64,000 nt of DNA from Rugosimonospora acidiphila (GCF_039543385.1 NZ_BAABJQ010000017.1:140571-204570), one strand, 5' to 3'; shown: positions 45,309-55,182, numbered from the stretch's first letter. Program-made: numbers and translations. Notes: generated by a model not told the origin, from the letters alone.

Positions 45309-46421
45309 GTGTCCAGGCTGCAGCGTCATGAAACCGTGCTTGTGCGCGGTAGCGGACTCGTGCACCGGGTCGATGCTGGCGCCCACGTCGAGGAGCGGGT
45401 GGCCGGCTGGAAACGTCCACAGCAGGCGCCCGACTGGGCGATCACCGGCTGGCGGCCTACCCCGGAGATCGTCGCGATGTCGACCCTGGACTCCTACAGC
45501 GCCGTCATCGCCGCGGTCGGCGGGTACGCCGTGCTCGGCATCGCCGCGAACGGATCGCAGCCCCGGTGGCTGGGGCTGGGCGGCGACCCTGCCGACCTGC
45601 ACCGCGCCGCCTTGGGATTCTTCCTGCTCCGGCGGCAGGCTCTGGTGTCGGTGACCACCATGGCCGCCCCGACGGCACTGCGTGGCCCGAGGATCATCGG
45701 CGCGCACCCGCTCAGCCGCCGCATTGTTCCCGAATCCGACACGGCCACCGATGACGCGACCGAGGACGTCGCGCCGCCCGCCGTGCTCACCGCACTCACC
45801 ACCGAAACTGTGGCCGCTCCGGCCACCCGCGGCGACGTTCCGGCCGGGGTCGCTGAAACACTACGCGAATGGGTGGACACCCGACGAGTGGAGCGGCTGC
45901 GTCGTGGCATCGCGTTGCGGGTCGCCGAGGATTGGCAGCTGCCGGCGGGTGGGATCCTCACCGTGGAGTACCGGGTGGCACCCGGCGGCACCGACGGGTA
46001 CCTCACGGACGCGGTCACCGGCAAGCCGCTCGTGACTGCTTATGCCTGCCGCGATCTGCACGTCGTCGCCGAGATAGCGGTCTGCCCGCACTGTCTGACC
46101 GGGACGTGTGCCCGGTGCCCGCAACCGGCCAAACCGTGCGCGTTGTGCGGAGGCTGGGTGTGCGGACAGTGCGCGGCCGCCGATGGGCGCTGCCCCGCGT
46201 GTGCGGCCATCCACAAGCCGGGCACTTTCGCGCGCCGCAGACTACAGGTGCCCAGGGGCGCCCGAGTGTGGCACGGCGCCACCGAACGCTGCCAAGTGAC
46301 CGTGTGGGAGGAGGACGGGGTGTGGTCGCTGCGCCGCAACGACCACACGGGAACAACGGATTCGGCGCTGCCAGGCTGGTGGGTCGCGGAGATCCGTCGC
46401 TTCCTTCCCGGCTCAGCTTGA
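45309..46421 (+). CDS. cysteine-rich zinc-ribbon protein
   Basis: About 370 residues. The N-terminal half is a mixed domain (TVLVRGSGLVHRVDAGAHV ... SAVIAAVGGYAVLGIA). The C-terminal part holds five CxxC pairs (CPHC, CARC, CALC, CGQC, CPAC) within about 45 residues, ending in a beta-rich tail (CQVTVWEEDGVWSLRRND). This looks like two or three packed zinc ribbons or a RING-like module. The start is uncertain: GTG 45309 or ATG 45189 are both in frame, and the divergent membrane-gene promoter argues for the shorter form. No family recognised. Confidence 0.6.
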   Translation: MSRLQRHETVLVRGSGLVHRVDAGAHVEERVAGWKRPQQAPDWAITGWRPTPEIVAMSTLDSYSAVIAAVGGYAVLGIAANGSQPRWLGLGGDPADLHRAALGFFLLRRQALVSVTTMAAPTALRGPRIIGAHPLSRRIVPESDTATDDATEDVAPPAVLTALTTETVAAPATRGDVPAGVAETLREWVDTRRVERLRRGIALRVAEDWQLPAGGILTVEYRVAPGGTDGYLTDAVTGKPLVTAYACRDLHVVAEIAVCPHCLTGTCARCPQPAKPCALCGGWVCGQCAAADGRCPACAAIHKPGTFARRRLQVPRGARVWHGATERCQVTVWEEDGVWSLRRNDHTGTTDSALPGWWVAEIRRFLPGSA

Positions 46422-46453
46422 GTTTCACGCTGAGCCGGTCGCGTCGCCTCCGG

Positions 46454-46672
46454 TCAGCCCGCCTGGACGAGGCGGCTGGTCAGGAACGGGCTCGGCGTGC
46501 CGTGCCAGAACACGACCAGTTCGTCGCGGGCGCGGGTGGCCGCGACGAAGCGCCAGTGTGTGGTGGCCCGCCGGCCGTCGAGGATGCCGGCGGCGGCCAG
46601 GGCGACCATTCCGGTGCAGAAGCTCACCAGCCCGGCGCGGCGGCGGGCGGTCCGCCGGAGGGCCTTGAGTAC
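46454..46672 (-). pseudogene. chimeric fragment: GATase-like piece joined to UvrD helicase tail
   Basis: A 72-residue frame without a start. Residues 15-40 read LVSFCTGMVALAAAGILDGR followed by ATTHW, the nucleophile-elbow region of DJ-1/PfpI (GlxA N-terminal) proteins. Residues 42-72 read VAATRARDELVVFWHGTPSP, the motif VI and tail of UvrD/Rep-like helicases. The two unrelated fragments are joined in frame, so this is a recombination scar. Confidence 0.55.
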
Positions 46673-46690
46673 CGGAGGGGAATCTCTGAA

Positions 46691-47133
46691 TTAGGAGCGC
46701 CGCACCCGCGCGAGCTCCTGCGCGGTCGGAGGGTCGGCGCCTGGACGGGAGCAGGTGATGGAGGCTGCCGTGGCGGCGGTGTGAAGGATCGAGGTCAGTG
46801 TCGGGGCCGGGATCGCGTGTAGTGCGTCGCGGTAATTCGCGCCGAGCAGGCCGTGCTGGTGCAGTCCCGCCGGCAGCGTAGCCGTGAATGTGTCGCCGGC
46901 CCCGACCGTGTCGAGGACGGAGGCGGCGGGGGCCGGTCCGGCCATCGTGCCGTGCTGTGTGAACACCTGGTATCCGGCCGCTCCCGGGTGACGACGACGA
47001 ATCCGGGGCCGGAGCGCTCCCAGCTGCGGGCGGTGTCATGGGGGTGCCGATCCGCATAGAGCCAGGCGAGATCCTCGTCGCTTGCCTTGGCCGGAGCTTG
47101 GGCGATTCCCAAGCTGACGCTGCGCTGCCCCAT
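46691..47133 (-). pseudogene. PfkB-family carbohydrate kinase remnant
   Basis: Two frames reconstruct the C-terminal half of a PfkB kinase. One reads KASDEDLAWLYADRHPHDTA and ends VVVTRE. The other has VLDTVGAGDTFTATLPAGLH with the catalytic Asp, then AASITCSRPGADPPTAQEL. The N-terminal half is missing. A frameshift near 46975 separates the pieces. Confidence 0.7.
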
Positions 47134-47158
47134 GCCGGCTCACTGCTAGGTTGCGGCG

Positions 47159-47656
47159 ATGACCTCCAAGCACCCACATCAGCGGCCATCGTCACAGGCG
47201 GAGCAACCGCGTTGGCGCAACCTGACGCCCGAGAGCGTTGATGACCTTACTGAGCGGTATGCGTTCGGGGATGCGTGTGTTCGCGAAGTCAACCGTCGGC
47301 AGACCTACGGGAAGGACGCGACCTCGACCGCTTCTATCGTCATTGAGCTGATGAGGAAGGAACCGGAGCACGAATGGGTCACCTTGCGACTGGAACTCAG
47401 CGATGTCCGGGACTTCCGGATCATCGACGTCAACACCTTTTCCTGGGTTCTTCTCGACGACCTCCATGTCGCCCGCGACGCCACTGGCCGACTTCACGTT
47501 GATCTCGACAATGTGGCCCGATCCGACTTTCGGACGCCTGATCAGATGGCCGACGAGTCTTACCTGTACTTCTCGGCCCGAGACGTCCGATGGGCAGAGC
47601 TACCCCTCGAATCGCCCGGCGAGCGTTGGAATCCAGAGGACCACGAGGGGCTGTAG
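47159..47656 (+). CDS. hypothetical protein
   Basis: A 165-residue protein starting MTSKHPHQRPSSQAEQPRWR. The core looks like a beta-rich fold (HEWVTLRLELSDVRDFRIID, WVLLDDLHVARDATG, YLYFSARDVRWAELPLE). I do not recognise it. It stands among pseudogenes and faces a barstar-like gene, so an immunity or accessory role is possible but unproven. Confidence 0.55.
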   Translation: MTSKHPHQRPSSQAEQPRWRNLTPESVDDLTERYAFGDACVREVNRRQTYGKDATSTASIVIELMRKEPEHEWVTLRLELSDVRDFRIIDVNTFSWVLLDDLHVARDATGRLHVDLDNVARSDFRTPDQMADESYLYFSARDVRWAELPLESPGERWNPEDHEGL

Positions 47657-47844
47657 CGGCGGCTGTGGCACGACTCGTGGATGCGCTGGCTCCTGCAAGA
47701 CCACCGCCGTCTGGACCGGCCGGCCGACGGCGTGCTAGCAGCCGAGTAGAGCAACCGACGACACCCGAGCCGAACCGCGAGCGACCGCTGCCCCCGGCCG
47801 ATGTCGCACGGGCCGCCAGAGACCCGCCGCCGATGGTCCATCGG

Positions 47845-48345
47845 TCACGGGCCGACGCTCGCCGCTCGACGATGCGTGCCTCGCCACCAGGGCTCATGGC
47901 CGCCGAGCCGCCCGAGTTTCAACTCATGGCCTTCGCAGTGGAGCAGGGCGAGGAGACGGTTGCCCCTCAGCAGGTGTTCGTAGGAGACCTCGGCGACGAT
48001 GTCCGCGACTTCACGAGCCCAATGCTGGTCGGCGTGGTAGGTCAAGTCGAAGTCTCGGATCACGAGAGCCCAGCCCGTGACCGCAGAAAAGTCTATATAG
48101 CGCAGCGCGTCGAGGTTCTTGACCGACCAGCCGCAGTAGTGCATGGATACCTGGGACAGCAGGTGCTGGAGGAGCTCTGTGTGGTGGCATCCCCGAGTCT
48201 CGGCGATCCCGTAGCCGAGGTCTCGTAGGTGGCTCACGACCAGGCTGAGGTGTTCCTCGTCGCGGAATCCGGACACGGCGCCGTCGTGGAGCAGCTCGTA
48301 GTCCCACTGCCCCCTGTCCTCTTCGTTCGAGCTGAATGCCGCCAT
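47845..48345 (-). CDS. possible barstar-like protein
   Basis: About 166 residues; start at ATG 48345 ([18 protein letters not shown]). The middle has [18 protein letters not shown] followed by [20 protein letters not shown] and LALLHCEG, which resembles the barstar fold order (xNLDALxD helix, a hydrophobic strand, then a helix). The match is not strong. If correct it would be a small cytoplasmic inhibitor of a ribonuclease toxin. Confidence 0.45.
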   Translation of the reverse strand: MAAFSSNEEDRGQWDYELLHDGAVSGFRDEEHLSLVVSHLRDLGYGIAETRGCHHTELLQHLLSQVSMHYCGWSVKNLDALRYIDFSAVTGWALVIRDFDLTYHADQHWAREVADIVAEVSYEHLLRGNRLLALLHCEGHELKLGRLGGHEPWWRGTHRRAASVGP

Positions 48346-48354
48346 GACGCCAAC

Positions 48355-48610
48355 GATAACGGGCGCCACGGGCTGGCTGGCTCGACGACGGCGTGGGACG
48401 CAAGAAGTACAGCCGTGATGTGCGGCAACCCGAGGGCGATGACCACACCCACCCCGGCGAGCATGCCATGGATGGTGTTGGGGGACACCGCCACTGCGGC
48501 GCGGGCCCCCGGGACAGCCTGAGTACCAGCTGCGGGACGACAGTCGCGGCGACGATGCCGCAGGTGGCCGCCCAGCCGTAGGTCTCGACGAGCCCGGCCA
48601 CGCGGACGGT
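48355..48610 (-). pseudogene. SulP-type anion transporter fragment
   Basis: Two adjoining frames encode [20 protein letters not shown] and [20 protein letters not shown]. The second matches the conserved VxHGMLAGIGxVIALGQ stretch of SulP permeases. All flanking domains are missing, so only a membrane fragment remains. Confidence 0.5.
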
Positions 48611-48738
48611 CAGTCCGGCGGCGGGCCGCTGACCGGCAGAATGAGTCCACCGGGCCGATCGGAGGCGGAGATGAGTACCTCGGGAAGTGCCGGCGCGCCG
48701 ACTCGACCTCGCCGTACTGAGTTCCCCCCGCTTTGATG

Positions 48739-48975
48739 GAGCTGATGGCCGGGTCGATCGGCGGCCGACCGGACCGGCTGGGATATGTCCAGTGGCGGGC
48801 GACCAGCCGTCGATGCCAGCGCGGGACCGTGGCTGGGGTAACCAGACGGTACGCTTTCAACCTGCGGGGCAGAAGCCTGATCAGGGCGGCGAGCACCGCT
48901 CGGTCGGCCCAGTCCAGCCGCGGCGCAGCGTCCCGCGGAACACGGCAGATCAGGCGCAGCGACGCATCATGATGA
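48739..48975 (-). pseudogene. transposase/integrase N-terminal fragment (IS481/IS3-like)
   Basis: An open frame reads [20 protein letters not shown], then [20 protein letters not shown] and [11 protein letters not shown]. This is the N-terminal HTH region of an actinomycete integrase-core transposase. The catalytic core is absent. It shows that a transposon once entered this graveyard. Confidence 0.6.
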
Positions 48976-49056
48976 TGCTCGACGGCATCACCCTGTGCTA
49001 CGTCTGCCCACGTCGACGGCGGTGACGGAGTTTCGGCACCTCACACCCCGTCGGGT

Positions 49057-50154
49057 TTACAGGTCGGGGACGAACCGGTTGGCCCAGGCCATCACGGCCT
49101 GCTGGTAGCTGGCCGTGTTGAGTTCCAGATTGAGGTCGTGGCCGGCGCCGGACAGGACGTAGGTTTGCAACTGCGCGGCCGGGCTGAAGTAGGGGGCCTC
49201 CTCTTGGGCCAGCGTGGCTGCGTTGGTGCAGTCACTGGCCAGCAGGCCCGAGCAGAAGAAGTTGTCCAGGCTGCCATCGGCGATGAGCACGGGAGCGGTG
49301 ATGGCGAGGGAGACCGGGGCGGTTATGCCCGCCGTGATCACGTCAGGCAGTTCTGTGGCGCTCACGACGTCCTTGAGTGCCTCGTCGGCGGCGATGACGG
49401 CGGGGTCGGTGTCCGCGGTGGCGTAGAACGTCGCGGCACGTCGACCCGGAATCGTCGTCAGGTAGCCGGGGTCGTACGCGAGGCCGAACTTGGGGTCCAG
49501 GATGGCCGGATGCTGGTCGGCGAGCAGGACCGTCAACAGATCGGTGGCCGAGATGTGGTGGGTCACCCCGGTGAGGACGACGCCGTCGACATCGTGGTAC
49601 AGCGAGGTTTCGAGCTCGACGATGCCGCTGCCCATCGAGTGGCCGACCAGGATCACCTGGGCGAATTTGGTGGCGTTGACGGCGCCGGCGCGCAGCTTCT
49701 GGATCACTTGGTGCACGACGAGCGCCTGCGTCGTCGCGGTGAGGGTTGCGGAGAGTTCCCGGCTGCTCAGGCCGTAACCCACCCGGTCGACGTTCAGCGT
49801 GGCGTAGCCCGCGGCGTTGGCGGCGCGCACGTAGGAGTAGGTCTGGGGTTGGTACGGGAAGTCCCAGTAGTAGCTGTTGTAGGTGGCGCCGTGCAGCAGC
49901 ACCTGGATCGCGGTGTGGCGCGGACCGGGGGGAACGCACAGCTTGGCGTGTACCTTCGCCGGCAGCAGGAGATCCAGGGTGACCGGCACGTTCACATCGG
50001 TGCACGTGGCGGTCGAGTCGGCGCTGGCCGGAGCCGCGAAGACGAACGAGGACAACACCAGCGCGGCGAGGGCAGACGCGACTCGCGACCAGCCGTGCCG
50101 GCCCGGCGCATCGGTGGAAACACGGCGCATCGACATCTCCGATCCGGAAAACAT
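49057..50154 (-). CDS. secreted alpha/beta hydrolase
   Basis: A 365-residue exported hydrolase. A signal peptide (about residues 1-45; GWSRVASALAALVLSSFVFA) precedes an alpha/beta hydrolase domain. The oxyanion motif is VLLHGATYNS, the nucleophile elbow GHSMGSG and the catalytic His is in SGAGHDLNLELN. The ATG at 50154 or the inner ones at 50136 and 50130 could be used. It is likely a carboxylesterase. Confidence 0.82.
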   Translation of the reverse strand: MFSGSEMSMRRVSTDAPGRHGWSRVASALAALVLSSFVFAAPASADSTATCTDVNVPVTLDLLLPAKVHAKLCVPPGPRHTAIQVLLHGATYNSYYWDFPYQPQTYSYVRAANAAGYATLNVDRVGYGLSSRELSATLTATTQALVVHQVIQKLRAGAVNATKFAQVILVGHSMGSGIVELETSLYHDVDGVVLTGVTHHISATDLLTVLLADQHPAILDPKFGLAYDPGYLTTIPGRRAATFYATADTDPAVIAADEALKDVVSATELPDVITAGITAPVSLAITAPVLIADGSLDNFFCSGLLASDCTNAATLAQEEAPYFSPAAQLQTYVLSGAGHDLNLELNTASYQQAVMAWANRFVPDL

Positions 50155-50383
50155 GACACAGCTGGGCCGAGCCCATGACTCTCCGCAGGAGAGCGGCGGG
50201 TCGGCGTATCCGCCGAGGAAACGTTTCGGAGCGCTCGAACGACAACGACTAATGGATCGTAACCCAGTGCCAATCGTTGATCAACGACCTGACTTCGCCC
50301 GCGCCCCGAATCGATGACCGACAGAGGGTCTCGATTACAGCCTATGGTGGCGGGTTTGGTCGCCGACCTGGAGAGGGGACACC

Positions 50384-51089
50384 ATGTCAGACGAGGCCGA
50401 GCAGTTGTTGATGTCGTTGTTCGCGCCCGGTGGTGCGGCCGACCCGTACCCGGTGTTCGCGAAGGTGCGGGAGCTGTCCCCGGTGCACTACAGCCCCGGT
50501 CTCAGCGCCTGGGTATTCACCTGTTTCGCCGACTGCCAGCAGGTGCTGGCGGACGGCCAGAACTACCTGGTGCAGGACGAGGCGTGGCGGGACGCGAACA
50601 TGCCCGGCTGGCGCGAGTCGTTCGCCGCGAGGTTCATGTCGGCCCTGCTGGTCTGGCGCAACGCCCCCGACCACACCCGGCTGCGTCGCCTGCTCACCCG
50701 GGACTTCACGGTACGCCGTGTGGGAGGCCATGCGGCCCACCGTGCAGCGCACCGTTGACGACGTCCTGGACCGATTGGCCGCCAAGGGCGCCGGCGGCGC
50801 TACGGTCGACCTCGTCACCGAGGTGTTCTATCCGCTGGCCAACACGGTCATCGGCGAACTGGTGGGCGTTCCCCAGCGCGAAATCACCCGCGACGAGGGC
50901 CGGCCGCTGTCCTTTGGGCACGGCATCCACATGTGCATCGGCGCGGCCCTGGCCCGGTTGGAGATGACGCTCCTGCTCGCCACGCTGCCCACCCGGTTCC
51001 CCAAGCTCGCCCCGGCGGGCGCCCTCGCCCGGCGTCCCGCCTGGGTATTGCGCGGCCTCACCGACCTGCCCGTCGTGCTGGGCGGGTAA
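50384..51089 (+). pseudogene. cytochrome P450, frameshifted and internally deleted
   Basis: The first frame (ATG 50384, MSDEAEQLLMSLFAPGG) matches P450 residues 1-110 and ends LLTRDFTVRR. The next frame continues EAMRPTVQRTVDDVLDRLAA, the C-helix and beyond; the shift is explained by one extra G in the GGG at 50722-50724. A large internal deletion follows VPQREI near residue 165, joining directly to FGHGIHMCIGAALARLE, the haem-binding loop. The I-helix and ExxR are therefore missing. It cannot be active. Confidence 0.8.
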
Positions 51090-51133
51090 GGGTCGACGCC
51101 CCTTCCGATCCATGGCGTTCCGATCCATCGCGT

Positions 51134-51177
51134 CCCGGTCCACGCTCGCCCGCAGCGCCGGGTGAGCGTGGACCGGG
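51134..51177. terminator. strong inverted repeat between P450 and GH116 genes
   Basis: CCCGGTCCACGCTC (51134-51147) and GAGCGTGGACCGGG (51164-51177) form a perfect 14-bp stem with a 16-base loop. It lies between the converging P450 and GH116 transcripts and probably terminates both. Confidence 0.6.
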
Positions 51178-51273
51178 GACTCGCCACCGGCGTGGTGCAC
51201 GTCCAGCTGGGCGTCCTGCCGACGTCGGCTGCGGCGACTGGGCCGCCGCCGATGACGGCGGCCCATGCCGCGC

Positions 51274-54200
51274 TCAGTGAGCGAGCGTCACTGCGATCGT
51301 CAACGCTGTACCCGCGCCTACCGTGGTCGGCGGCAGCTTGACGGTCAGGCCGCCCGCCCTGGCCGACCAGTGCGCGTCCACTGGGTGGTGGTCGAGGCTC
51401 ACCCGTACCTGGCGCACCCCGTGCGACCCGATCGCCAGCTGTACCTGGTCCAGCCGCAGTGAACCGGCGGACACCTGGACGGTGTCGCTCTGGTTGGCTC
51501 CGTGCACCTGCTGGCTCAGTGTGCCGTAGCTGGTGCCGGCGGTGAAGAACGACGAGTGGTCGTCCGGCCGCCACTGCGGTTCGAATCCGAGGTCATGGGT
51601 CGCGCCGTTGTAGGTGAAGCCCTGCAACGCAGTCAGCACCGACCAGCCCGACATGCTCCGGCTGTACCACTGGCCGCATTCCACGTCGCCGAAGGGATTC
51701 CCGGCCCCGTCGCCGGCGGCGCACCCGCCGAGGGCCAGGTCGTCGCGTAGCCGGCCGTCGTACCGATCGGCGGCGGCCTGTACCACGCGCAGCCCGTCGG
51801 CCACGTCACCCCGCTGGATCATCAGCGCGGCGGAGCTGTACTCCGTGCCGGTCCAGGTCTCGTCGTAGTACAGCAACGGGTTGGCCGGCTTGCCGCCCTG
51901 CGGCCAGGTGGTGTTCTTCATGCCGGCGTCGGTCGGCTCCACGTAGTCACGGCCGTTGGGCGGTCCGCCGACGAAGCTGGTCTGGAAGTTGTTCGCGAAC
52001 AGGTTGCGGGCGGCGGTGTCCATGTGCCCGCTGTCGTAGACGTCGCCGAGGCCCAGCTGCGTCGACCACCACTGTCCGAGGAGCATGTCGATGTCCGAGC
52101 CCGGGCCGTAGGCCACGGTGCCGGGCAGGTTCTGCGGCTTCTCCTCGTAGTAGTCGCCATTCCACAACAGCTTTTCCTGGTTGGCGCGGCCGGTGTCGTA
52201 CAGATTCCGGTAGCTGGTGTTCGCCGCGCCGTCGCCGGCCACCTGTGCCATCTGCGCGGTGGCGTTGACCGCCGCCAGGTAGAGGCTGCCGAGCCAGGAA
52301 CCGGTACCGCTTTCCGAGGAGTCCAGCGTTGTGTACTGCGCGCCGGTGAGGATGCCGTCGCGGTCGGGGTCGTTGGCCGTGACGAGGTAGTTCATCGCAC
52401 CCTGGATCTTGGTCCAGTACTGCTTCAGCCAGGCCGTGTCGCCGGTCTGTTCGTACGTGCGGTACGCGGACAGGATGACCCCGGCCTGGCCGTCGAAGGC
52501 GACGCCGTAGTTGTCGGTACTGGTGTCGTGCCGATACGGCAGCAGCCCGTCGGGCTTTTCCGCGTCGAGCCACTGCTGGGTCCACATCTGCCCGACCTGG
52601 GGCCACAGTGCGCTCGCCGTCTGTGCGTACTCCCAGACGTGGTTGGGCATGCCCCAGCAGCACCCGTAGCCCTCCCAGCCGCCGAAGAACCCGTTGCGCG
52701 CCCAGAACACCGAGGGCGTGTGGAGCACGGAGATCCCCGACGTGAGCCGGTCGAGTACGTACTGCGGCAGGTTCGAGCGGTACACGCTGTCGTGGAACTG
52801 CTGGGTCTGCTTCAGCAGGGACGGCAGGTGTGCCACGGTGTAGGCGTCCACCGAGGCCGCGTTGGGCCACCAGTTGGTGTACTGCTCACCCTCGCCGCCG
52901 AAGTCGCGCACCGGGTTCGCGGGGAAGTTCCAGCTGAGCACGACCGGGATTTTCACCTCGGCGCCCGGCTTCAGCCGCACGGTGGTCGACAGCGCCCCGT
53001 CGACCGTGGTGCCGGGGCTCGGGCTCGTCGCGTTCGCCGGCCCGCTGGCGGCGCCGTCATCGGAGAAGTCGGCGTAGAGCTGGTCCAGGCCCGACCAGGA
53101 CGCGGTGCCGGTCACGTGCGAGCCCAGCATGGTCAGGGCCAGCTTGGGGCCCGTCGGGTCGGGGTCGACGGCGGCGGAGTTGCCGTAGTTGTCCGGGGTT
53201 CCGCTCATGAGCAGGCGCCCCTGTTGAGCGCCGAGGGTCAATGCGTTGGCGTTGTTGACGAATCCGGCGTTGGAGTCGCTCGTCGGCCCACCGATGGTAC
53301 CCACGCCGTCGAAGCCCACCGCGTTCTGCTGGGTGGCCATCAGGGACACCGACAGCGGCTGCTTCGTCGGGTTCTTCAGAGTGAAGGTGTAGATGGCGGT
53401 CGGGATGGCGGAATCCTTGAGGTTTCCGGGGATGGTGGGGTTGGTGACGTCCTCGCTGACCTGCACTGGCAGGGTCGAGTCGTCGAACCGGTAGTGCGCC
53501 AACGGGTATTCGCCCTGGAACGACAGGTCCCGCATGCCGCCGAACGCCCCTTCGCCGCTTGTCTGCAGCGCGCGCACCACCGGCTGGCCCTTGTCGGTGA
53601 CCGCGCGGATGGCGAAGAAGCTGTTCGGCACGGCGCCGGTGTCACGGTCTCGGAAGGTGTCGTCGTGGTTGAAAATCCAGGACTCGTTGCGGGTACCGTC
53701 TCCGAAGTGGAGGATGCCGCCGGCACCGAGCGGCCCCACCGGGAACTCGATGCCGCTGAGCTGGTCGCCGGTGTAGGTCACCGTGCTACCGCGGGCGAAC
53801 GGATTTTGGTACGGCCCGGCGTACGCGGTGTTCGGGCCCTCACCTCGGGAGCCGTCGGCGAAGACCGAGGCGACGCGGTAGAAGTAACCGGTCGACGGCG
53901 TGGCATTGCGGTCGACGTACGAGGTCGCCGGGGTGGGCTGGGTGGTGATGCGGGTGTAGCCGTTGGTCTCGTTCACCGAGCGGTACACGTCGTAGCCGGT
54001 GAGCCCGGCCTCCGGCACCGCGTTCCAGCGCAGCGAGACCGCGGCGTTCGGCCGGTCGGCCGTGACACCGGCGGGGACCGACGGGTAGTTGACCCGGACG
54101 TCGTCGATGGTCAGGTGGCCCCATCCGCCGGTGGATTCGTCGACGAGCTGAAGGAACAGGGTCTGGCCGAGGTACGCCGAGAGGTCCAGCGTCCGGTACA

Positions 54201-54666
54201 GGAACGGTTCGGCGTCAGTGCCCTGGGTTCTGGCGAGCACTCGGCATCCGTTGGCGGCGGAGGCGTCCGGTAGGCAGGCGGCCAGGTAGGTCTGCGGCAG
54301 GTTGCCGCCATCGATCAGCAGCGTGATGTCGGGTCTGGTGAGGGTGAAGCTGGGGGAGTCGAGGACGCCGGTGTAGGAGTCGTTGTAGTTGCCCTGGGGA
54401 TCCTCTTCGGTGGAGAGGAAGTAGGTCCCCTCCTTGTTCCATTTCTGGTCGGGGTTGTTGTGGTAGTACACCCGGTCGGTGATCAGTGGTCCGAAGTGGG
54501 ATCCGGGCTGCGCGGTCCACCCTTGTTGGGTGCCGTCCTCGAAGTTCCATCTGGTGGGCCCGGTGGTGTCCGCGGCGCTTGCGGGCGGGGCGGTCACCGC
54601 GAGCAGGCCCGCGGTGAGTGCCAGCGTGCCCAGCAGCGCCGAGACGAACCGGCGTGGGGATTTCAT
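51274..54666 (-). CDS. secreted GH116 family glycoside hydrolase
   Basis: A 1130-residue exported enzyme; start at ATG 54666. A signal peptide (SALLGTLALTAGLLAVTAPP) precedes a jelly-roll-like module (about 40-200), an Fn3-like domain (about 205-290) and a GH116-type catalytic region (about 300-1060). Marks include WGMPNHVWEYAQTASALWPQ and DETWTGTEYSSAALMIQRG, the ExWTGxxY element of the family. GH116 includes beta-glucosidases, glucosylceramidases and the exo-beta-D-arabinofuranosidase of Microbacterium. Context with GH172 favours the last. Confidence 0.82.
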   Translation of the reverse strand: MKSPRRFVSALLGTLALTAGLLAVTAPPASAADTTGPTRWNFEDGTQQGWTAQPGSHFGPLITDRVYYHNNPDQKWNKEGTYFLSTEEDPQGNYNDSYTGVLDSPSFTLTRPDITLLIDGGNLPQTYLAACLPDASAANGCRVLARTQGTDAEPFLYRTLDLSAYLGQTLFLQLVDESTGGWGHLTIDDVRVNYPSVPAGVTADRPNAAVSLRWNAVPEAGLTGYDVYRSVNETNGYTRITTQPTPATSYVDRNATPSTGYFYRVASVFADGSRGEGPNTAYAGPYQNPFARGSTVTYTGDQLSGIEFPVGPLGAGGILHFGDGTRNESWIFNHDDTFRDRDTGAVPNSFFAIRAVTDKGQPVVRALQTSGEGAFGGMRDLSFQGEYPLAHYRFDDSTLPVQVSEDVTNPTIPGNLKDSAIPTAIYTFTLKNPTKQPLSVSLMATQQNAVGFDGVGTIGGPTSDSNAGFVNNANALTLGAQQGRLLMSGTPDNYGNSAAVDPDPTGPKLALTMLGSHVTGTASWSGLDQLYADFSDDGAASGPANATSPSPGTTVDGALSTTVRLKPGAEVKIPVVLSWNFPANPVRDFGGEGEQYTNWWPNAASVDAYTVAHLPSLLKQTQQFHDSVYRSNLPQYVLDRLTSGISVLHTPSVFWARNGFFGGWEGYGCCWGMPNHVWEYAQTASALWPQVGQMWTQQWLDAEKPDGLLPYRHDTSTDNYGVAFDGQAGVILSAYRTYEQTGDTAWLKQYWTKIQGAMNYLVTANDPDRDGILTGAQYTTLDSSESGTGSWLGSLYLAAVNATAQMAQVAGDGAANTSYRNLYDTGRANQEKLLWNGDYYEEKPQNLPGTVAYGPGSDIDMLLGQWWSTQLGLGDVYDSGHMDTAARNLFANNFQTSFVGGPPNGRDYVEPTDAGMKNTTWPQGGKPANPLLYYDETWTGTEYSSAALMIQRGDVADGLRVVQAAADRYDGRLRDDLALGGCAAGDGAGNPFGDVECGQWYSRSMSGWSVLTALQGFTYNGATHDLGFEPQWRPDDHSSFFTAGTSYGTLSQQVHGANQSDTVQVSAGSLRLDQVQLAIGSHGVRQVRVSLDHHPVDAHWSARAGGLTVKLPPTTVGAGTALTIAVTLAH

Positions 54667-54913
54667 GTCAGTTCTCTTCCCGTTGCGACAGCAGTCTGGT
54701 GCCGCCGACCGCGTGCCAGGGGCGCGGGATGCCCATCCCGCCTGATGTGCGCGGGGCATGGTCGAGCATGCCGAGCACCGATAGGTGCTCCGGCATCATG
54801 ACCCGGTCGGGTCTTCCCGCAAGGCCGGACGTGCGGTCGTAGGCAGACGACTGTGGGTGTTTGTGGGGGACGTGCCGGCGGTGTGGCCAGATCTGGCTTC
54901 CGGACCGAAGCCG

Positions 54914-54927
54914 TGAAATCGATTTCA
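54914..54927. promoter_or_regulatory. LacI-type operator near GH116
   Basis: TGAAATCGATTTCA is a perfect 14-bp palindrome with a central CG. It matches the AATCGATT core of the two sites next to the isomerase operon, so one regulator probably controls both directions. The gene for that regulator is not in the window. Confidence 0.7.
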
Positions 54928-55182
54928 GGATCTTATTCACGATCCTAGATGCTTTGCTTCGGGTATTCAAGGCGGCATCCGCACACCGCAGGGTCGCTCC
55001 GCGAACCCTACGGTCCACTGAGGACGGTCGGCGGATAGCCACCTATCCACTGTGGACGGCAGGTGTGGAACGGCCCGGGTGCCGACGGCGACATATCTCC
55101 CCGAATCGCCACCAGCCTAGACATAGACGAATCGATGGATGTGAGGGCTTGACGATCTGCGATCAACCCCCATACGCTCCGA

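Noticed and set aside
52024..54273. Long antisense open frame over the GH116 gene
   Set aside because: It mirrors the codon structure of the GH116 gene and shows no domain; long antisense frames are common in GC-rich DNA.
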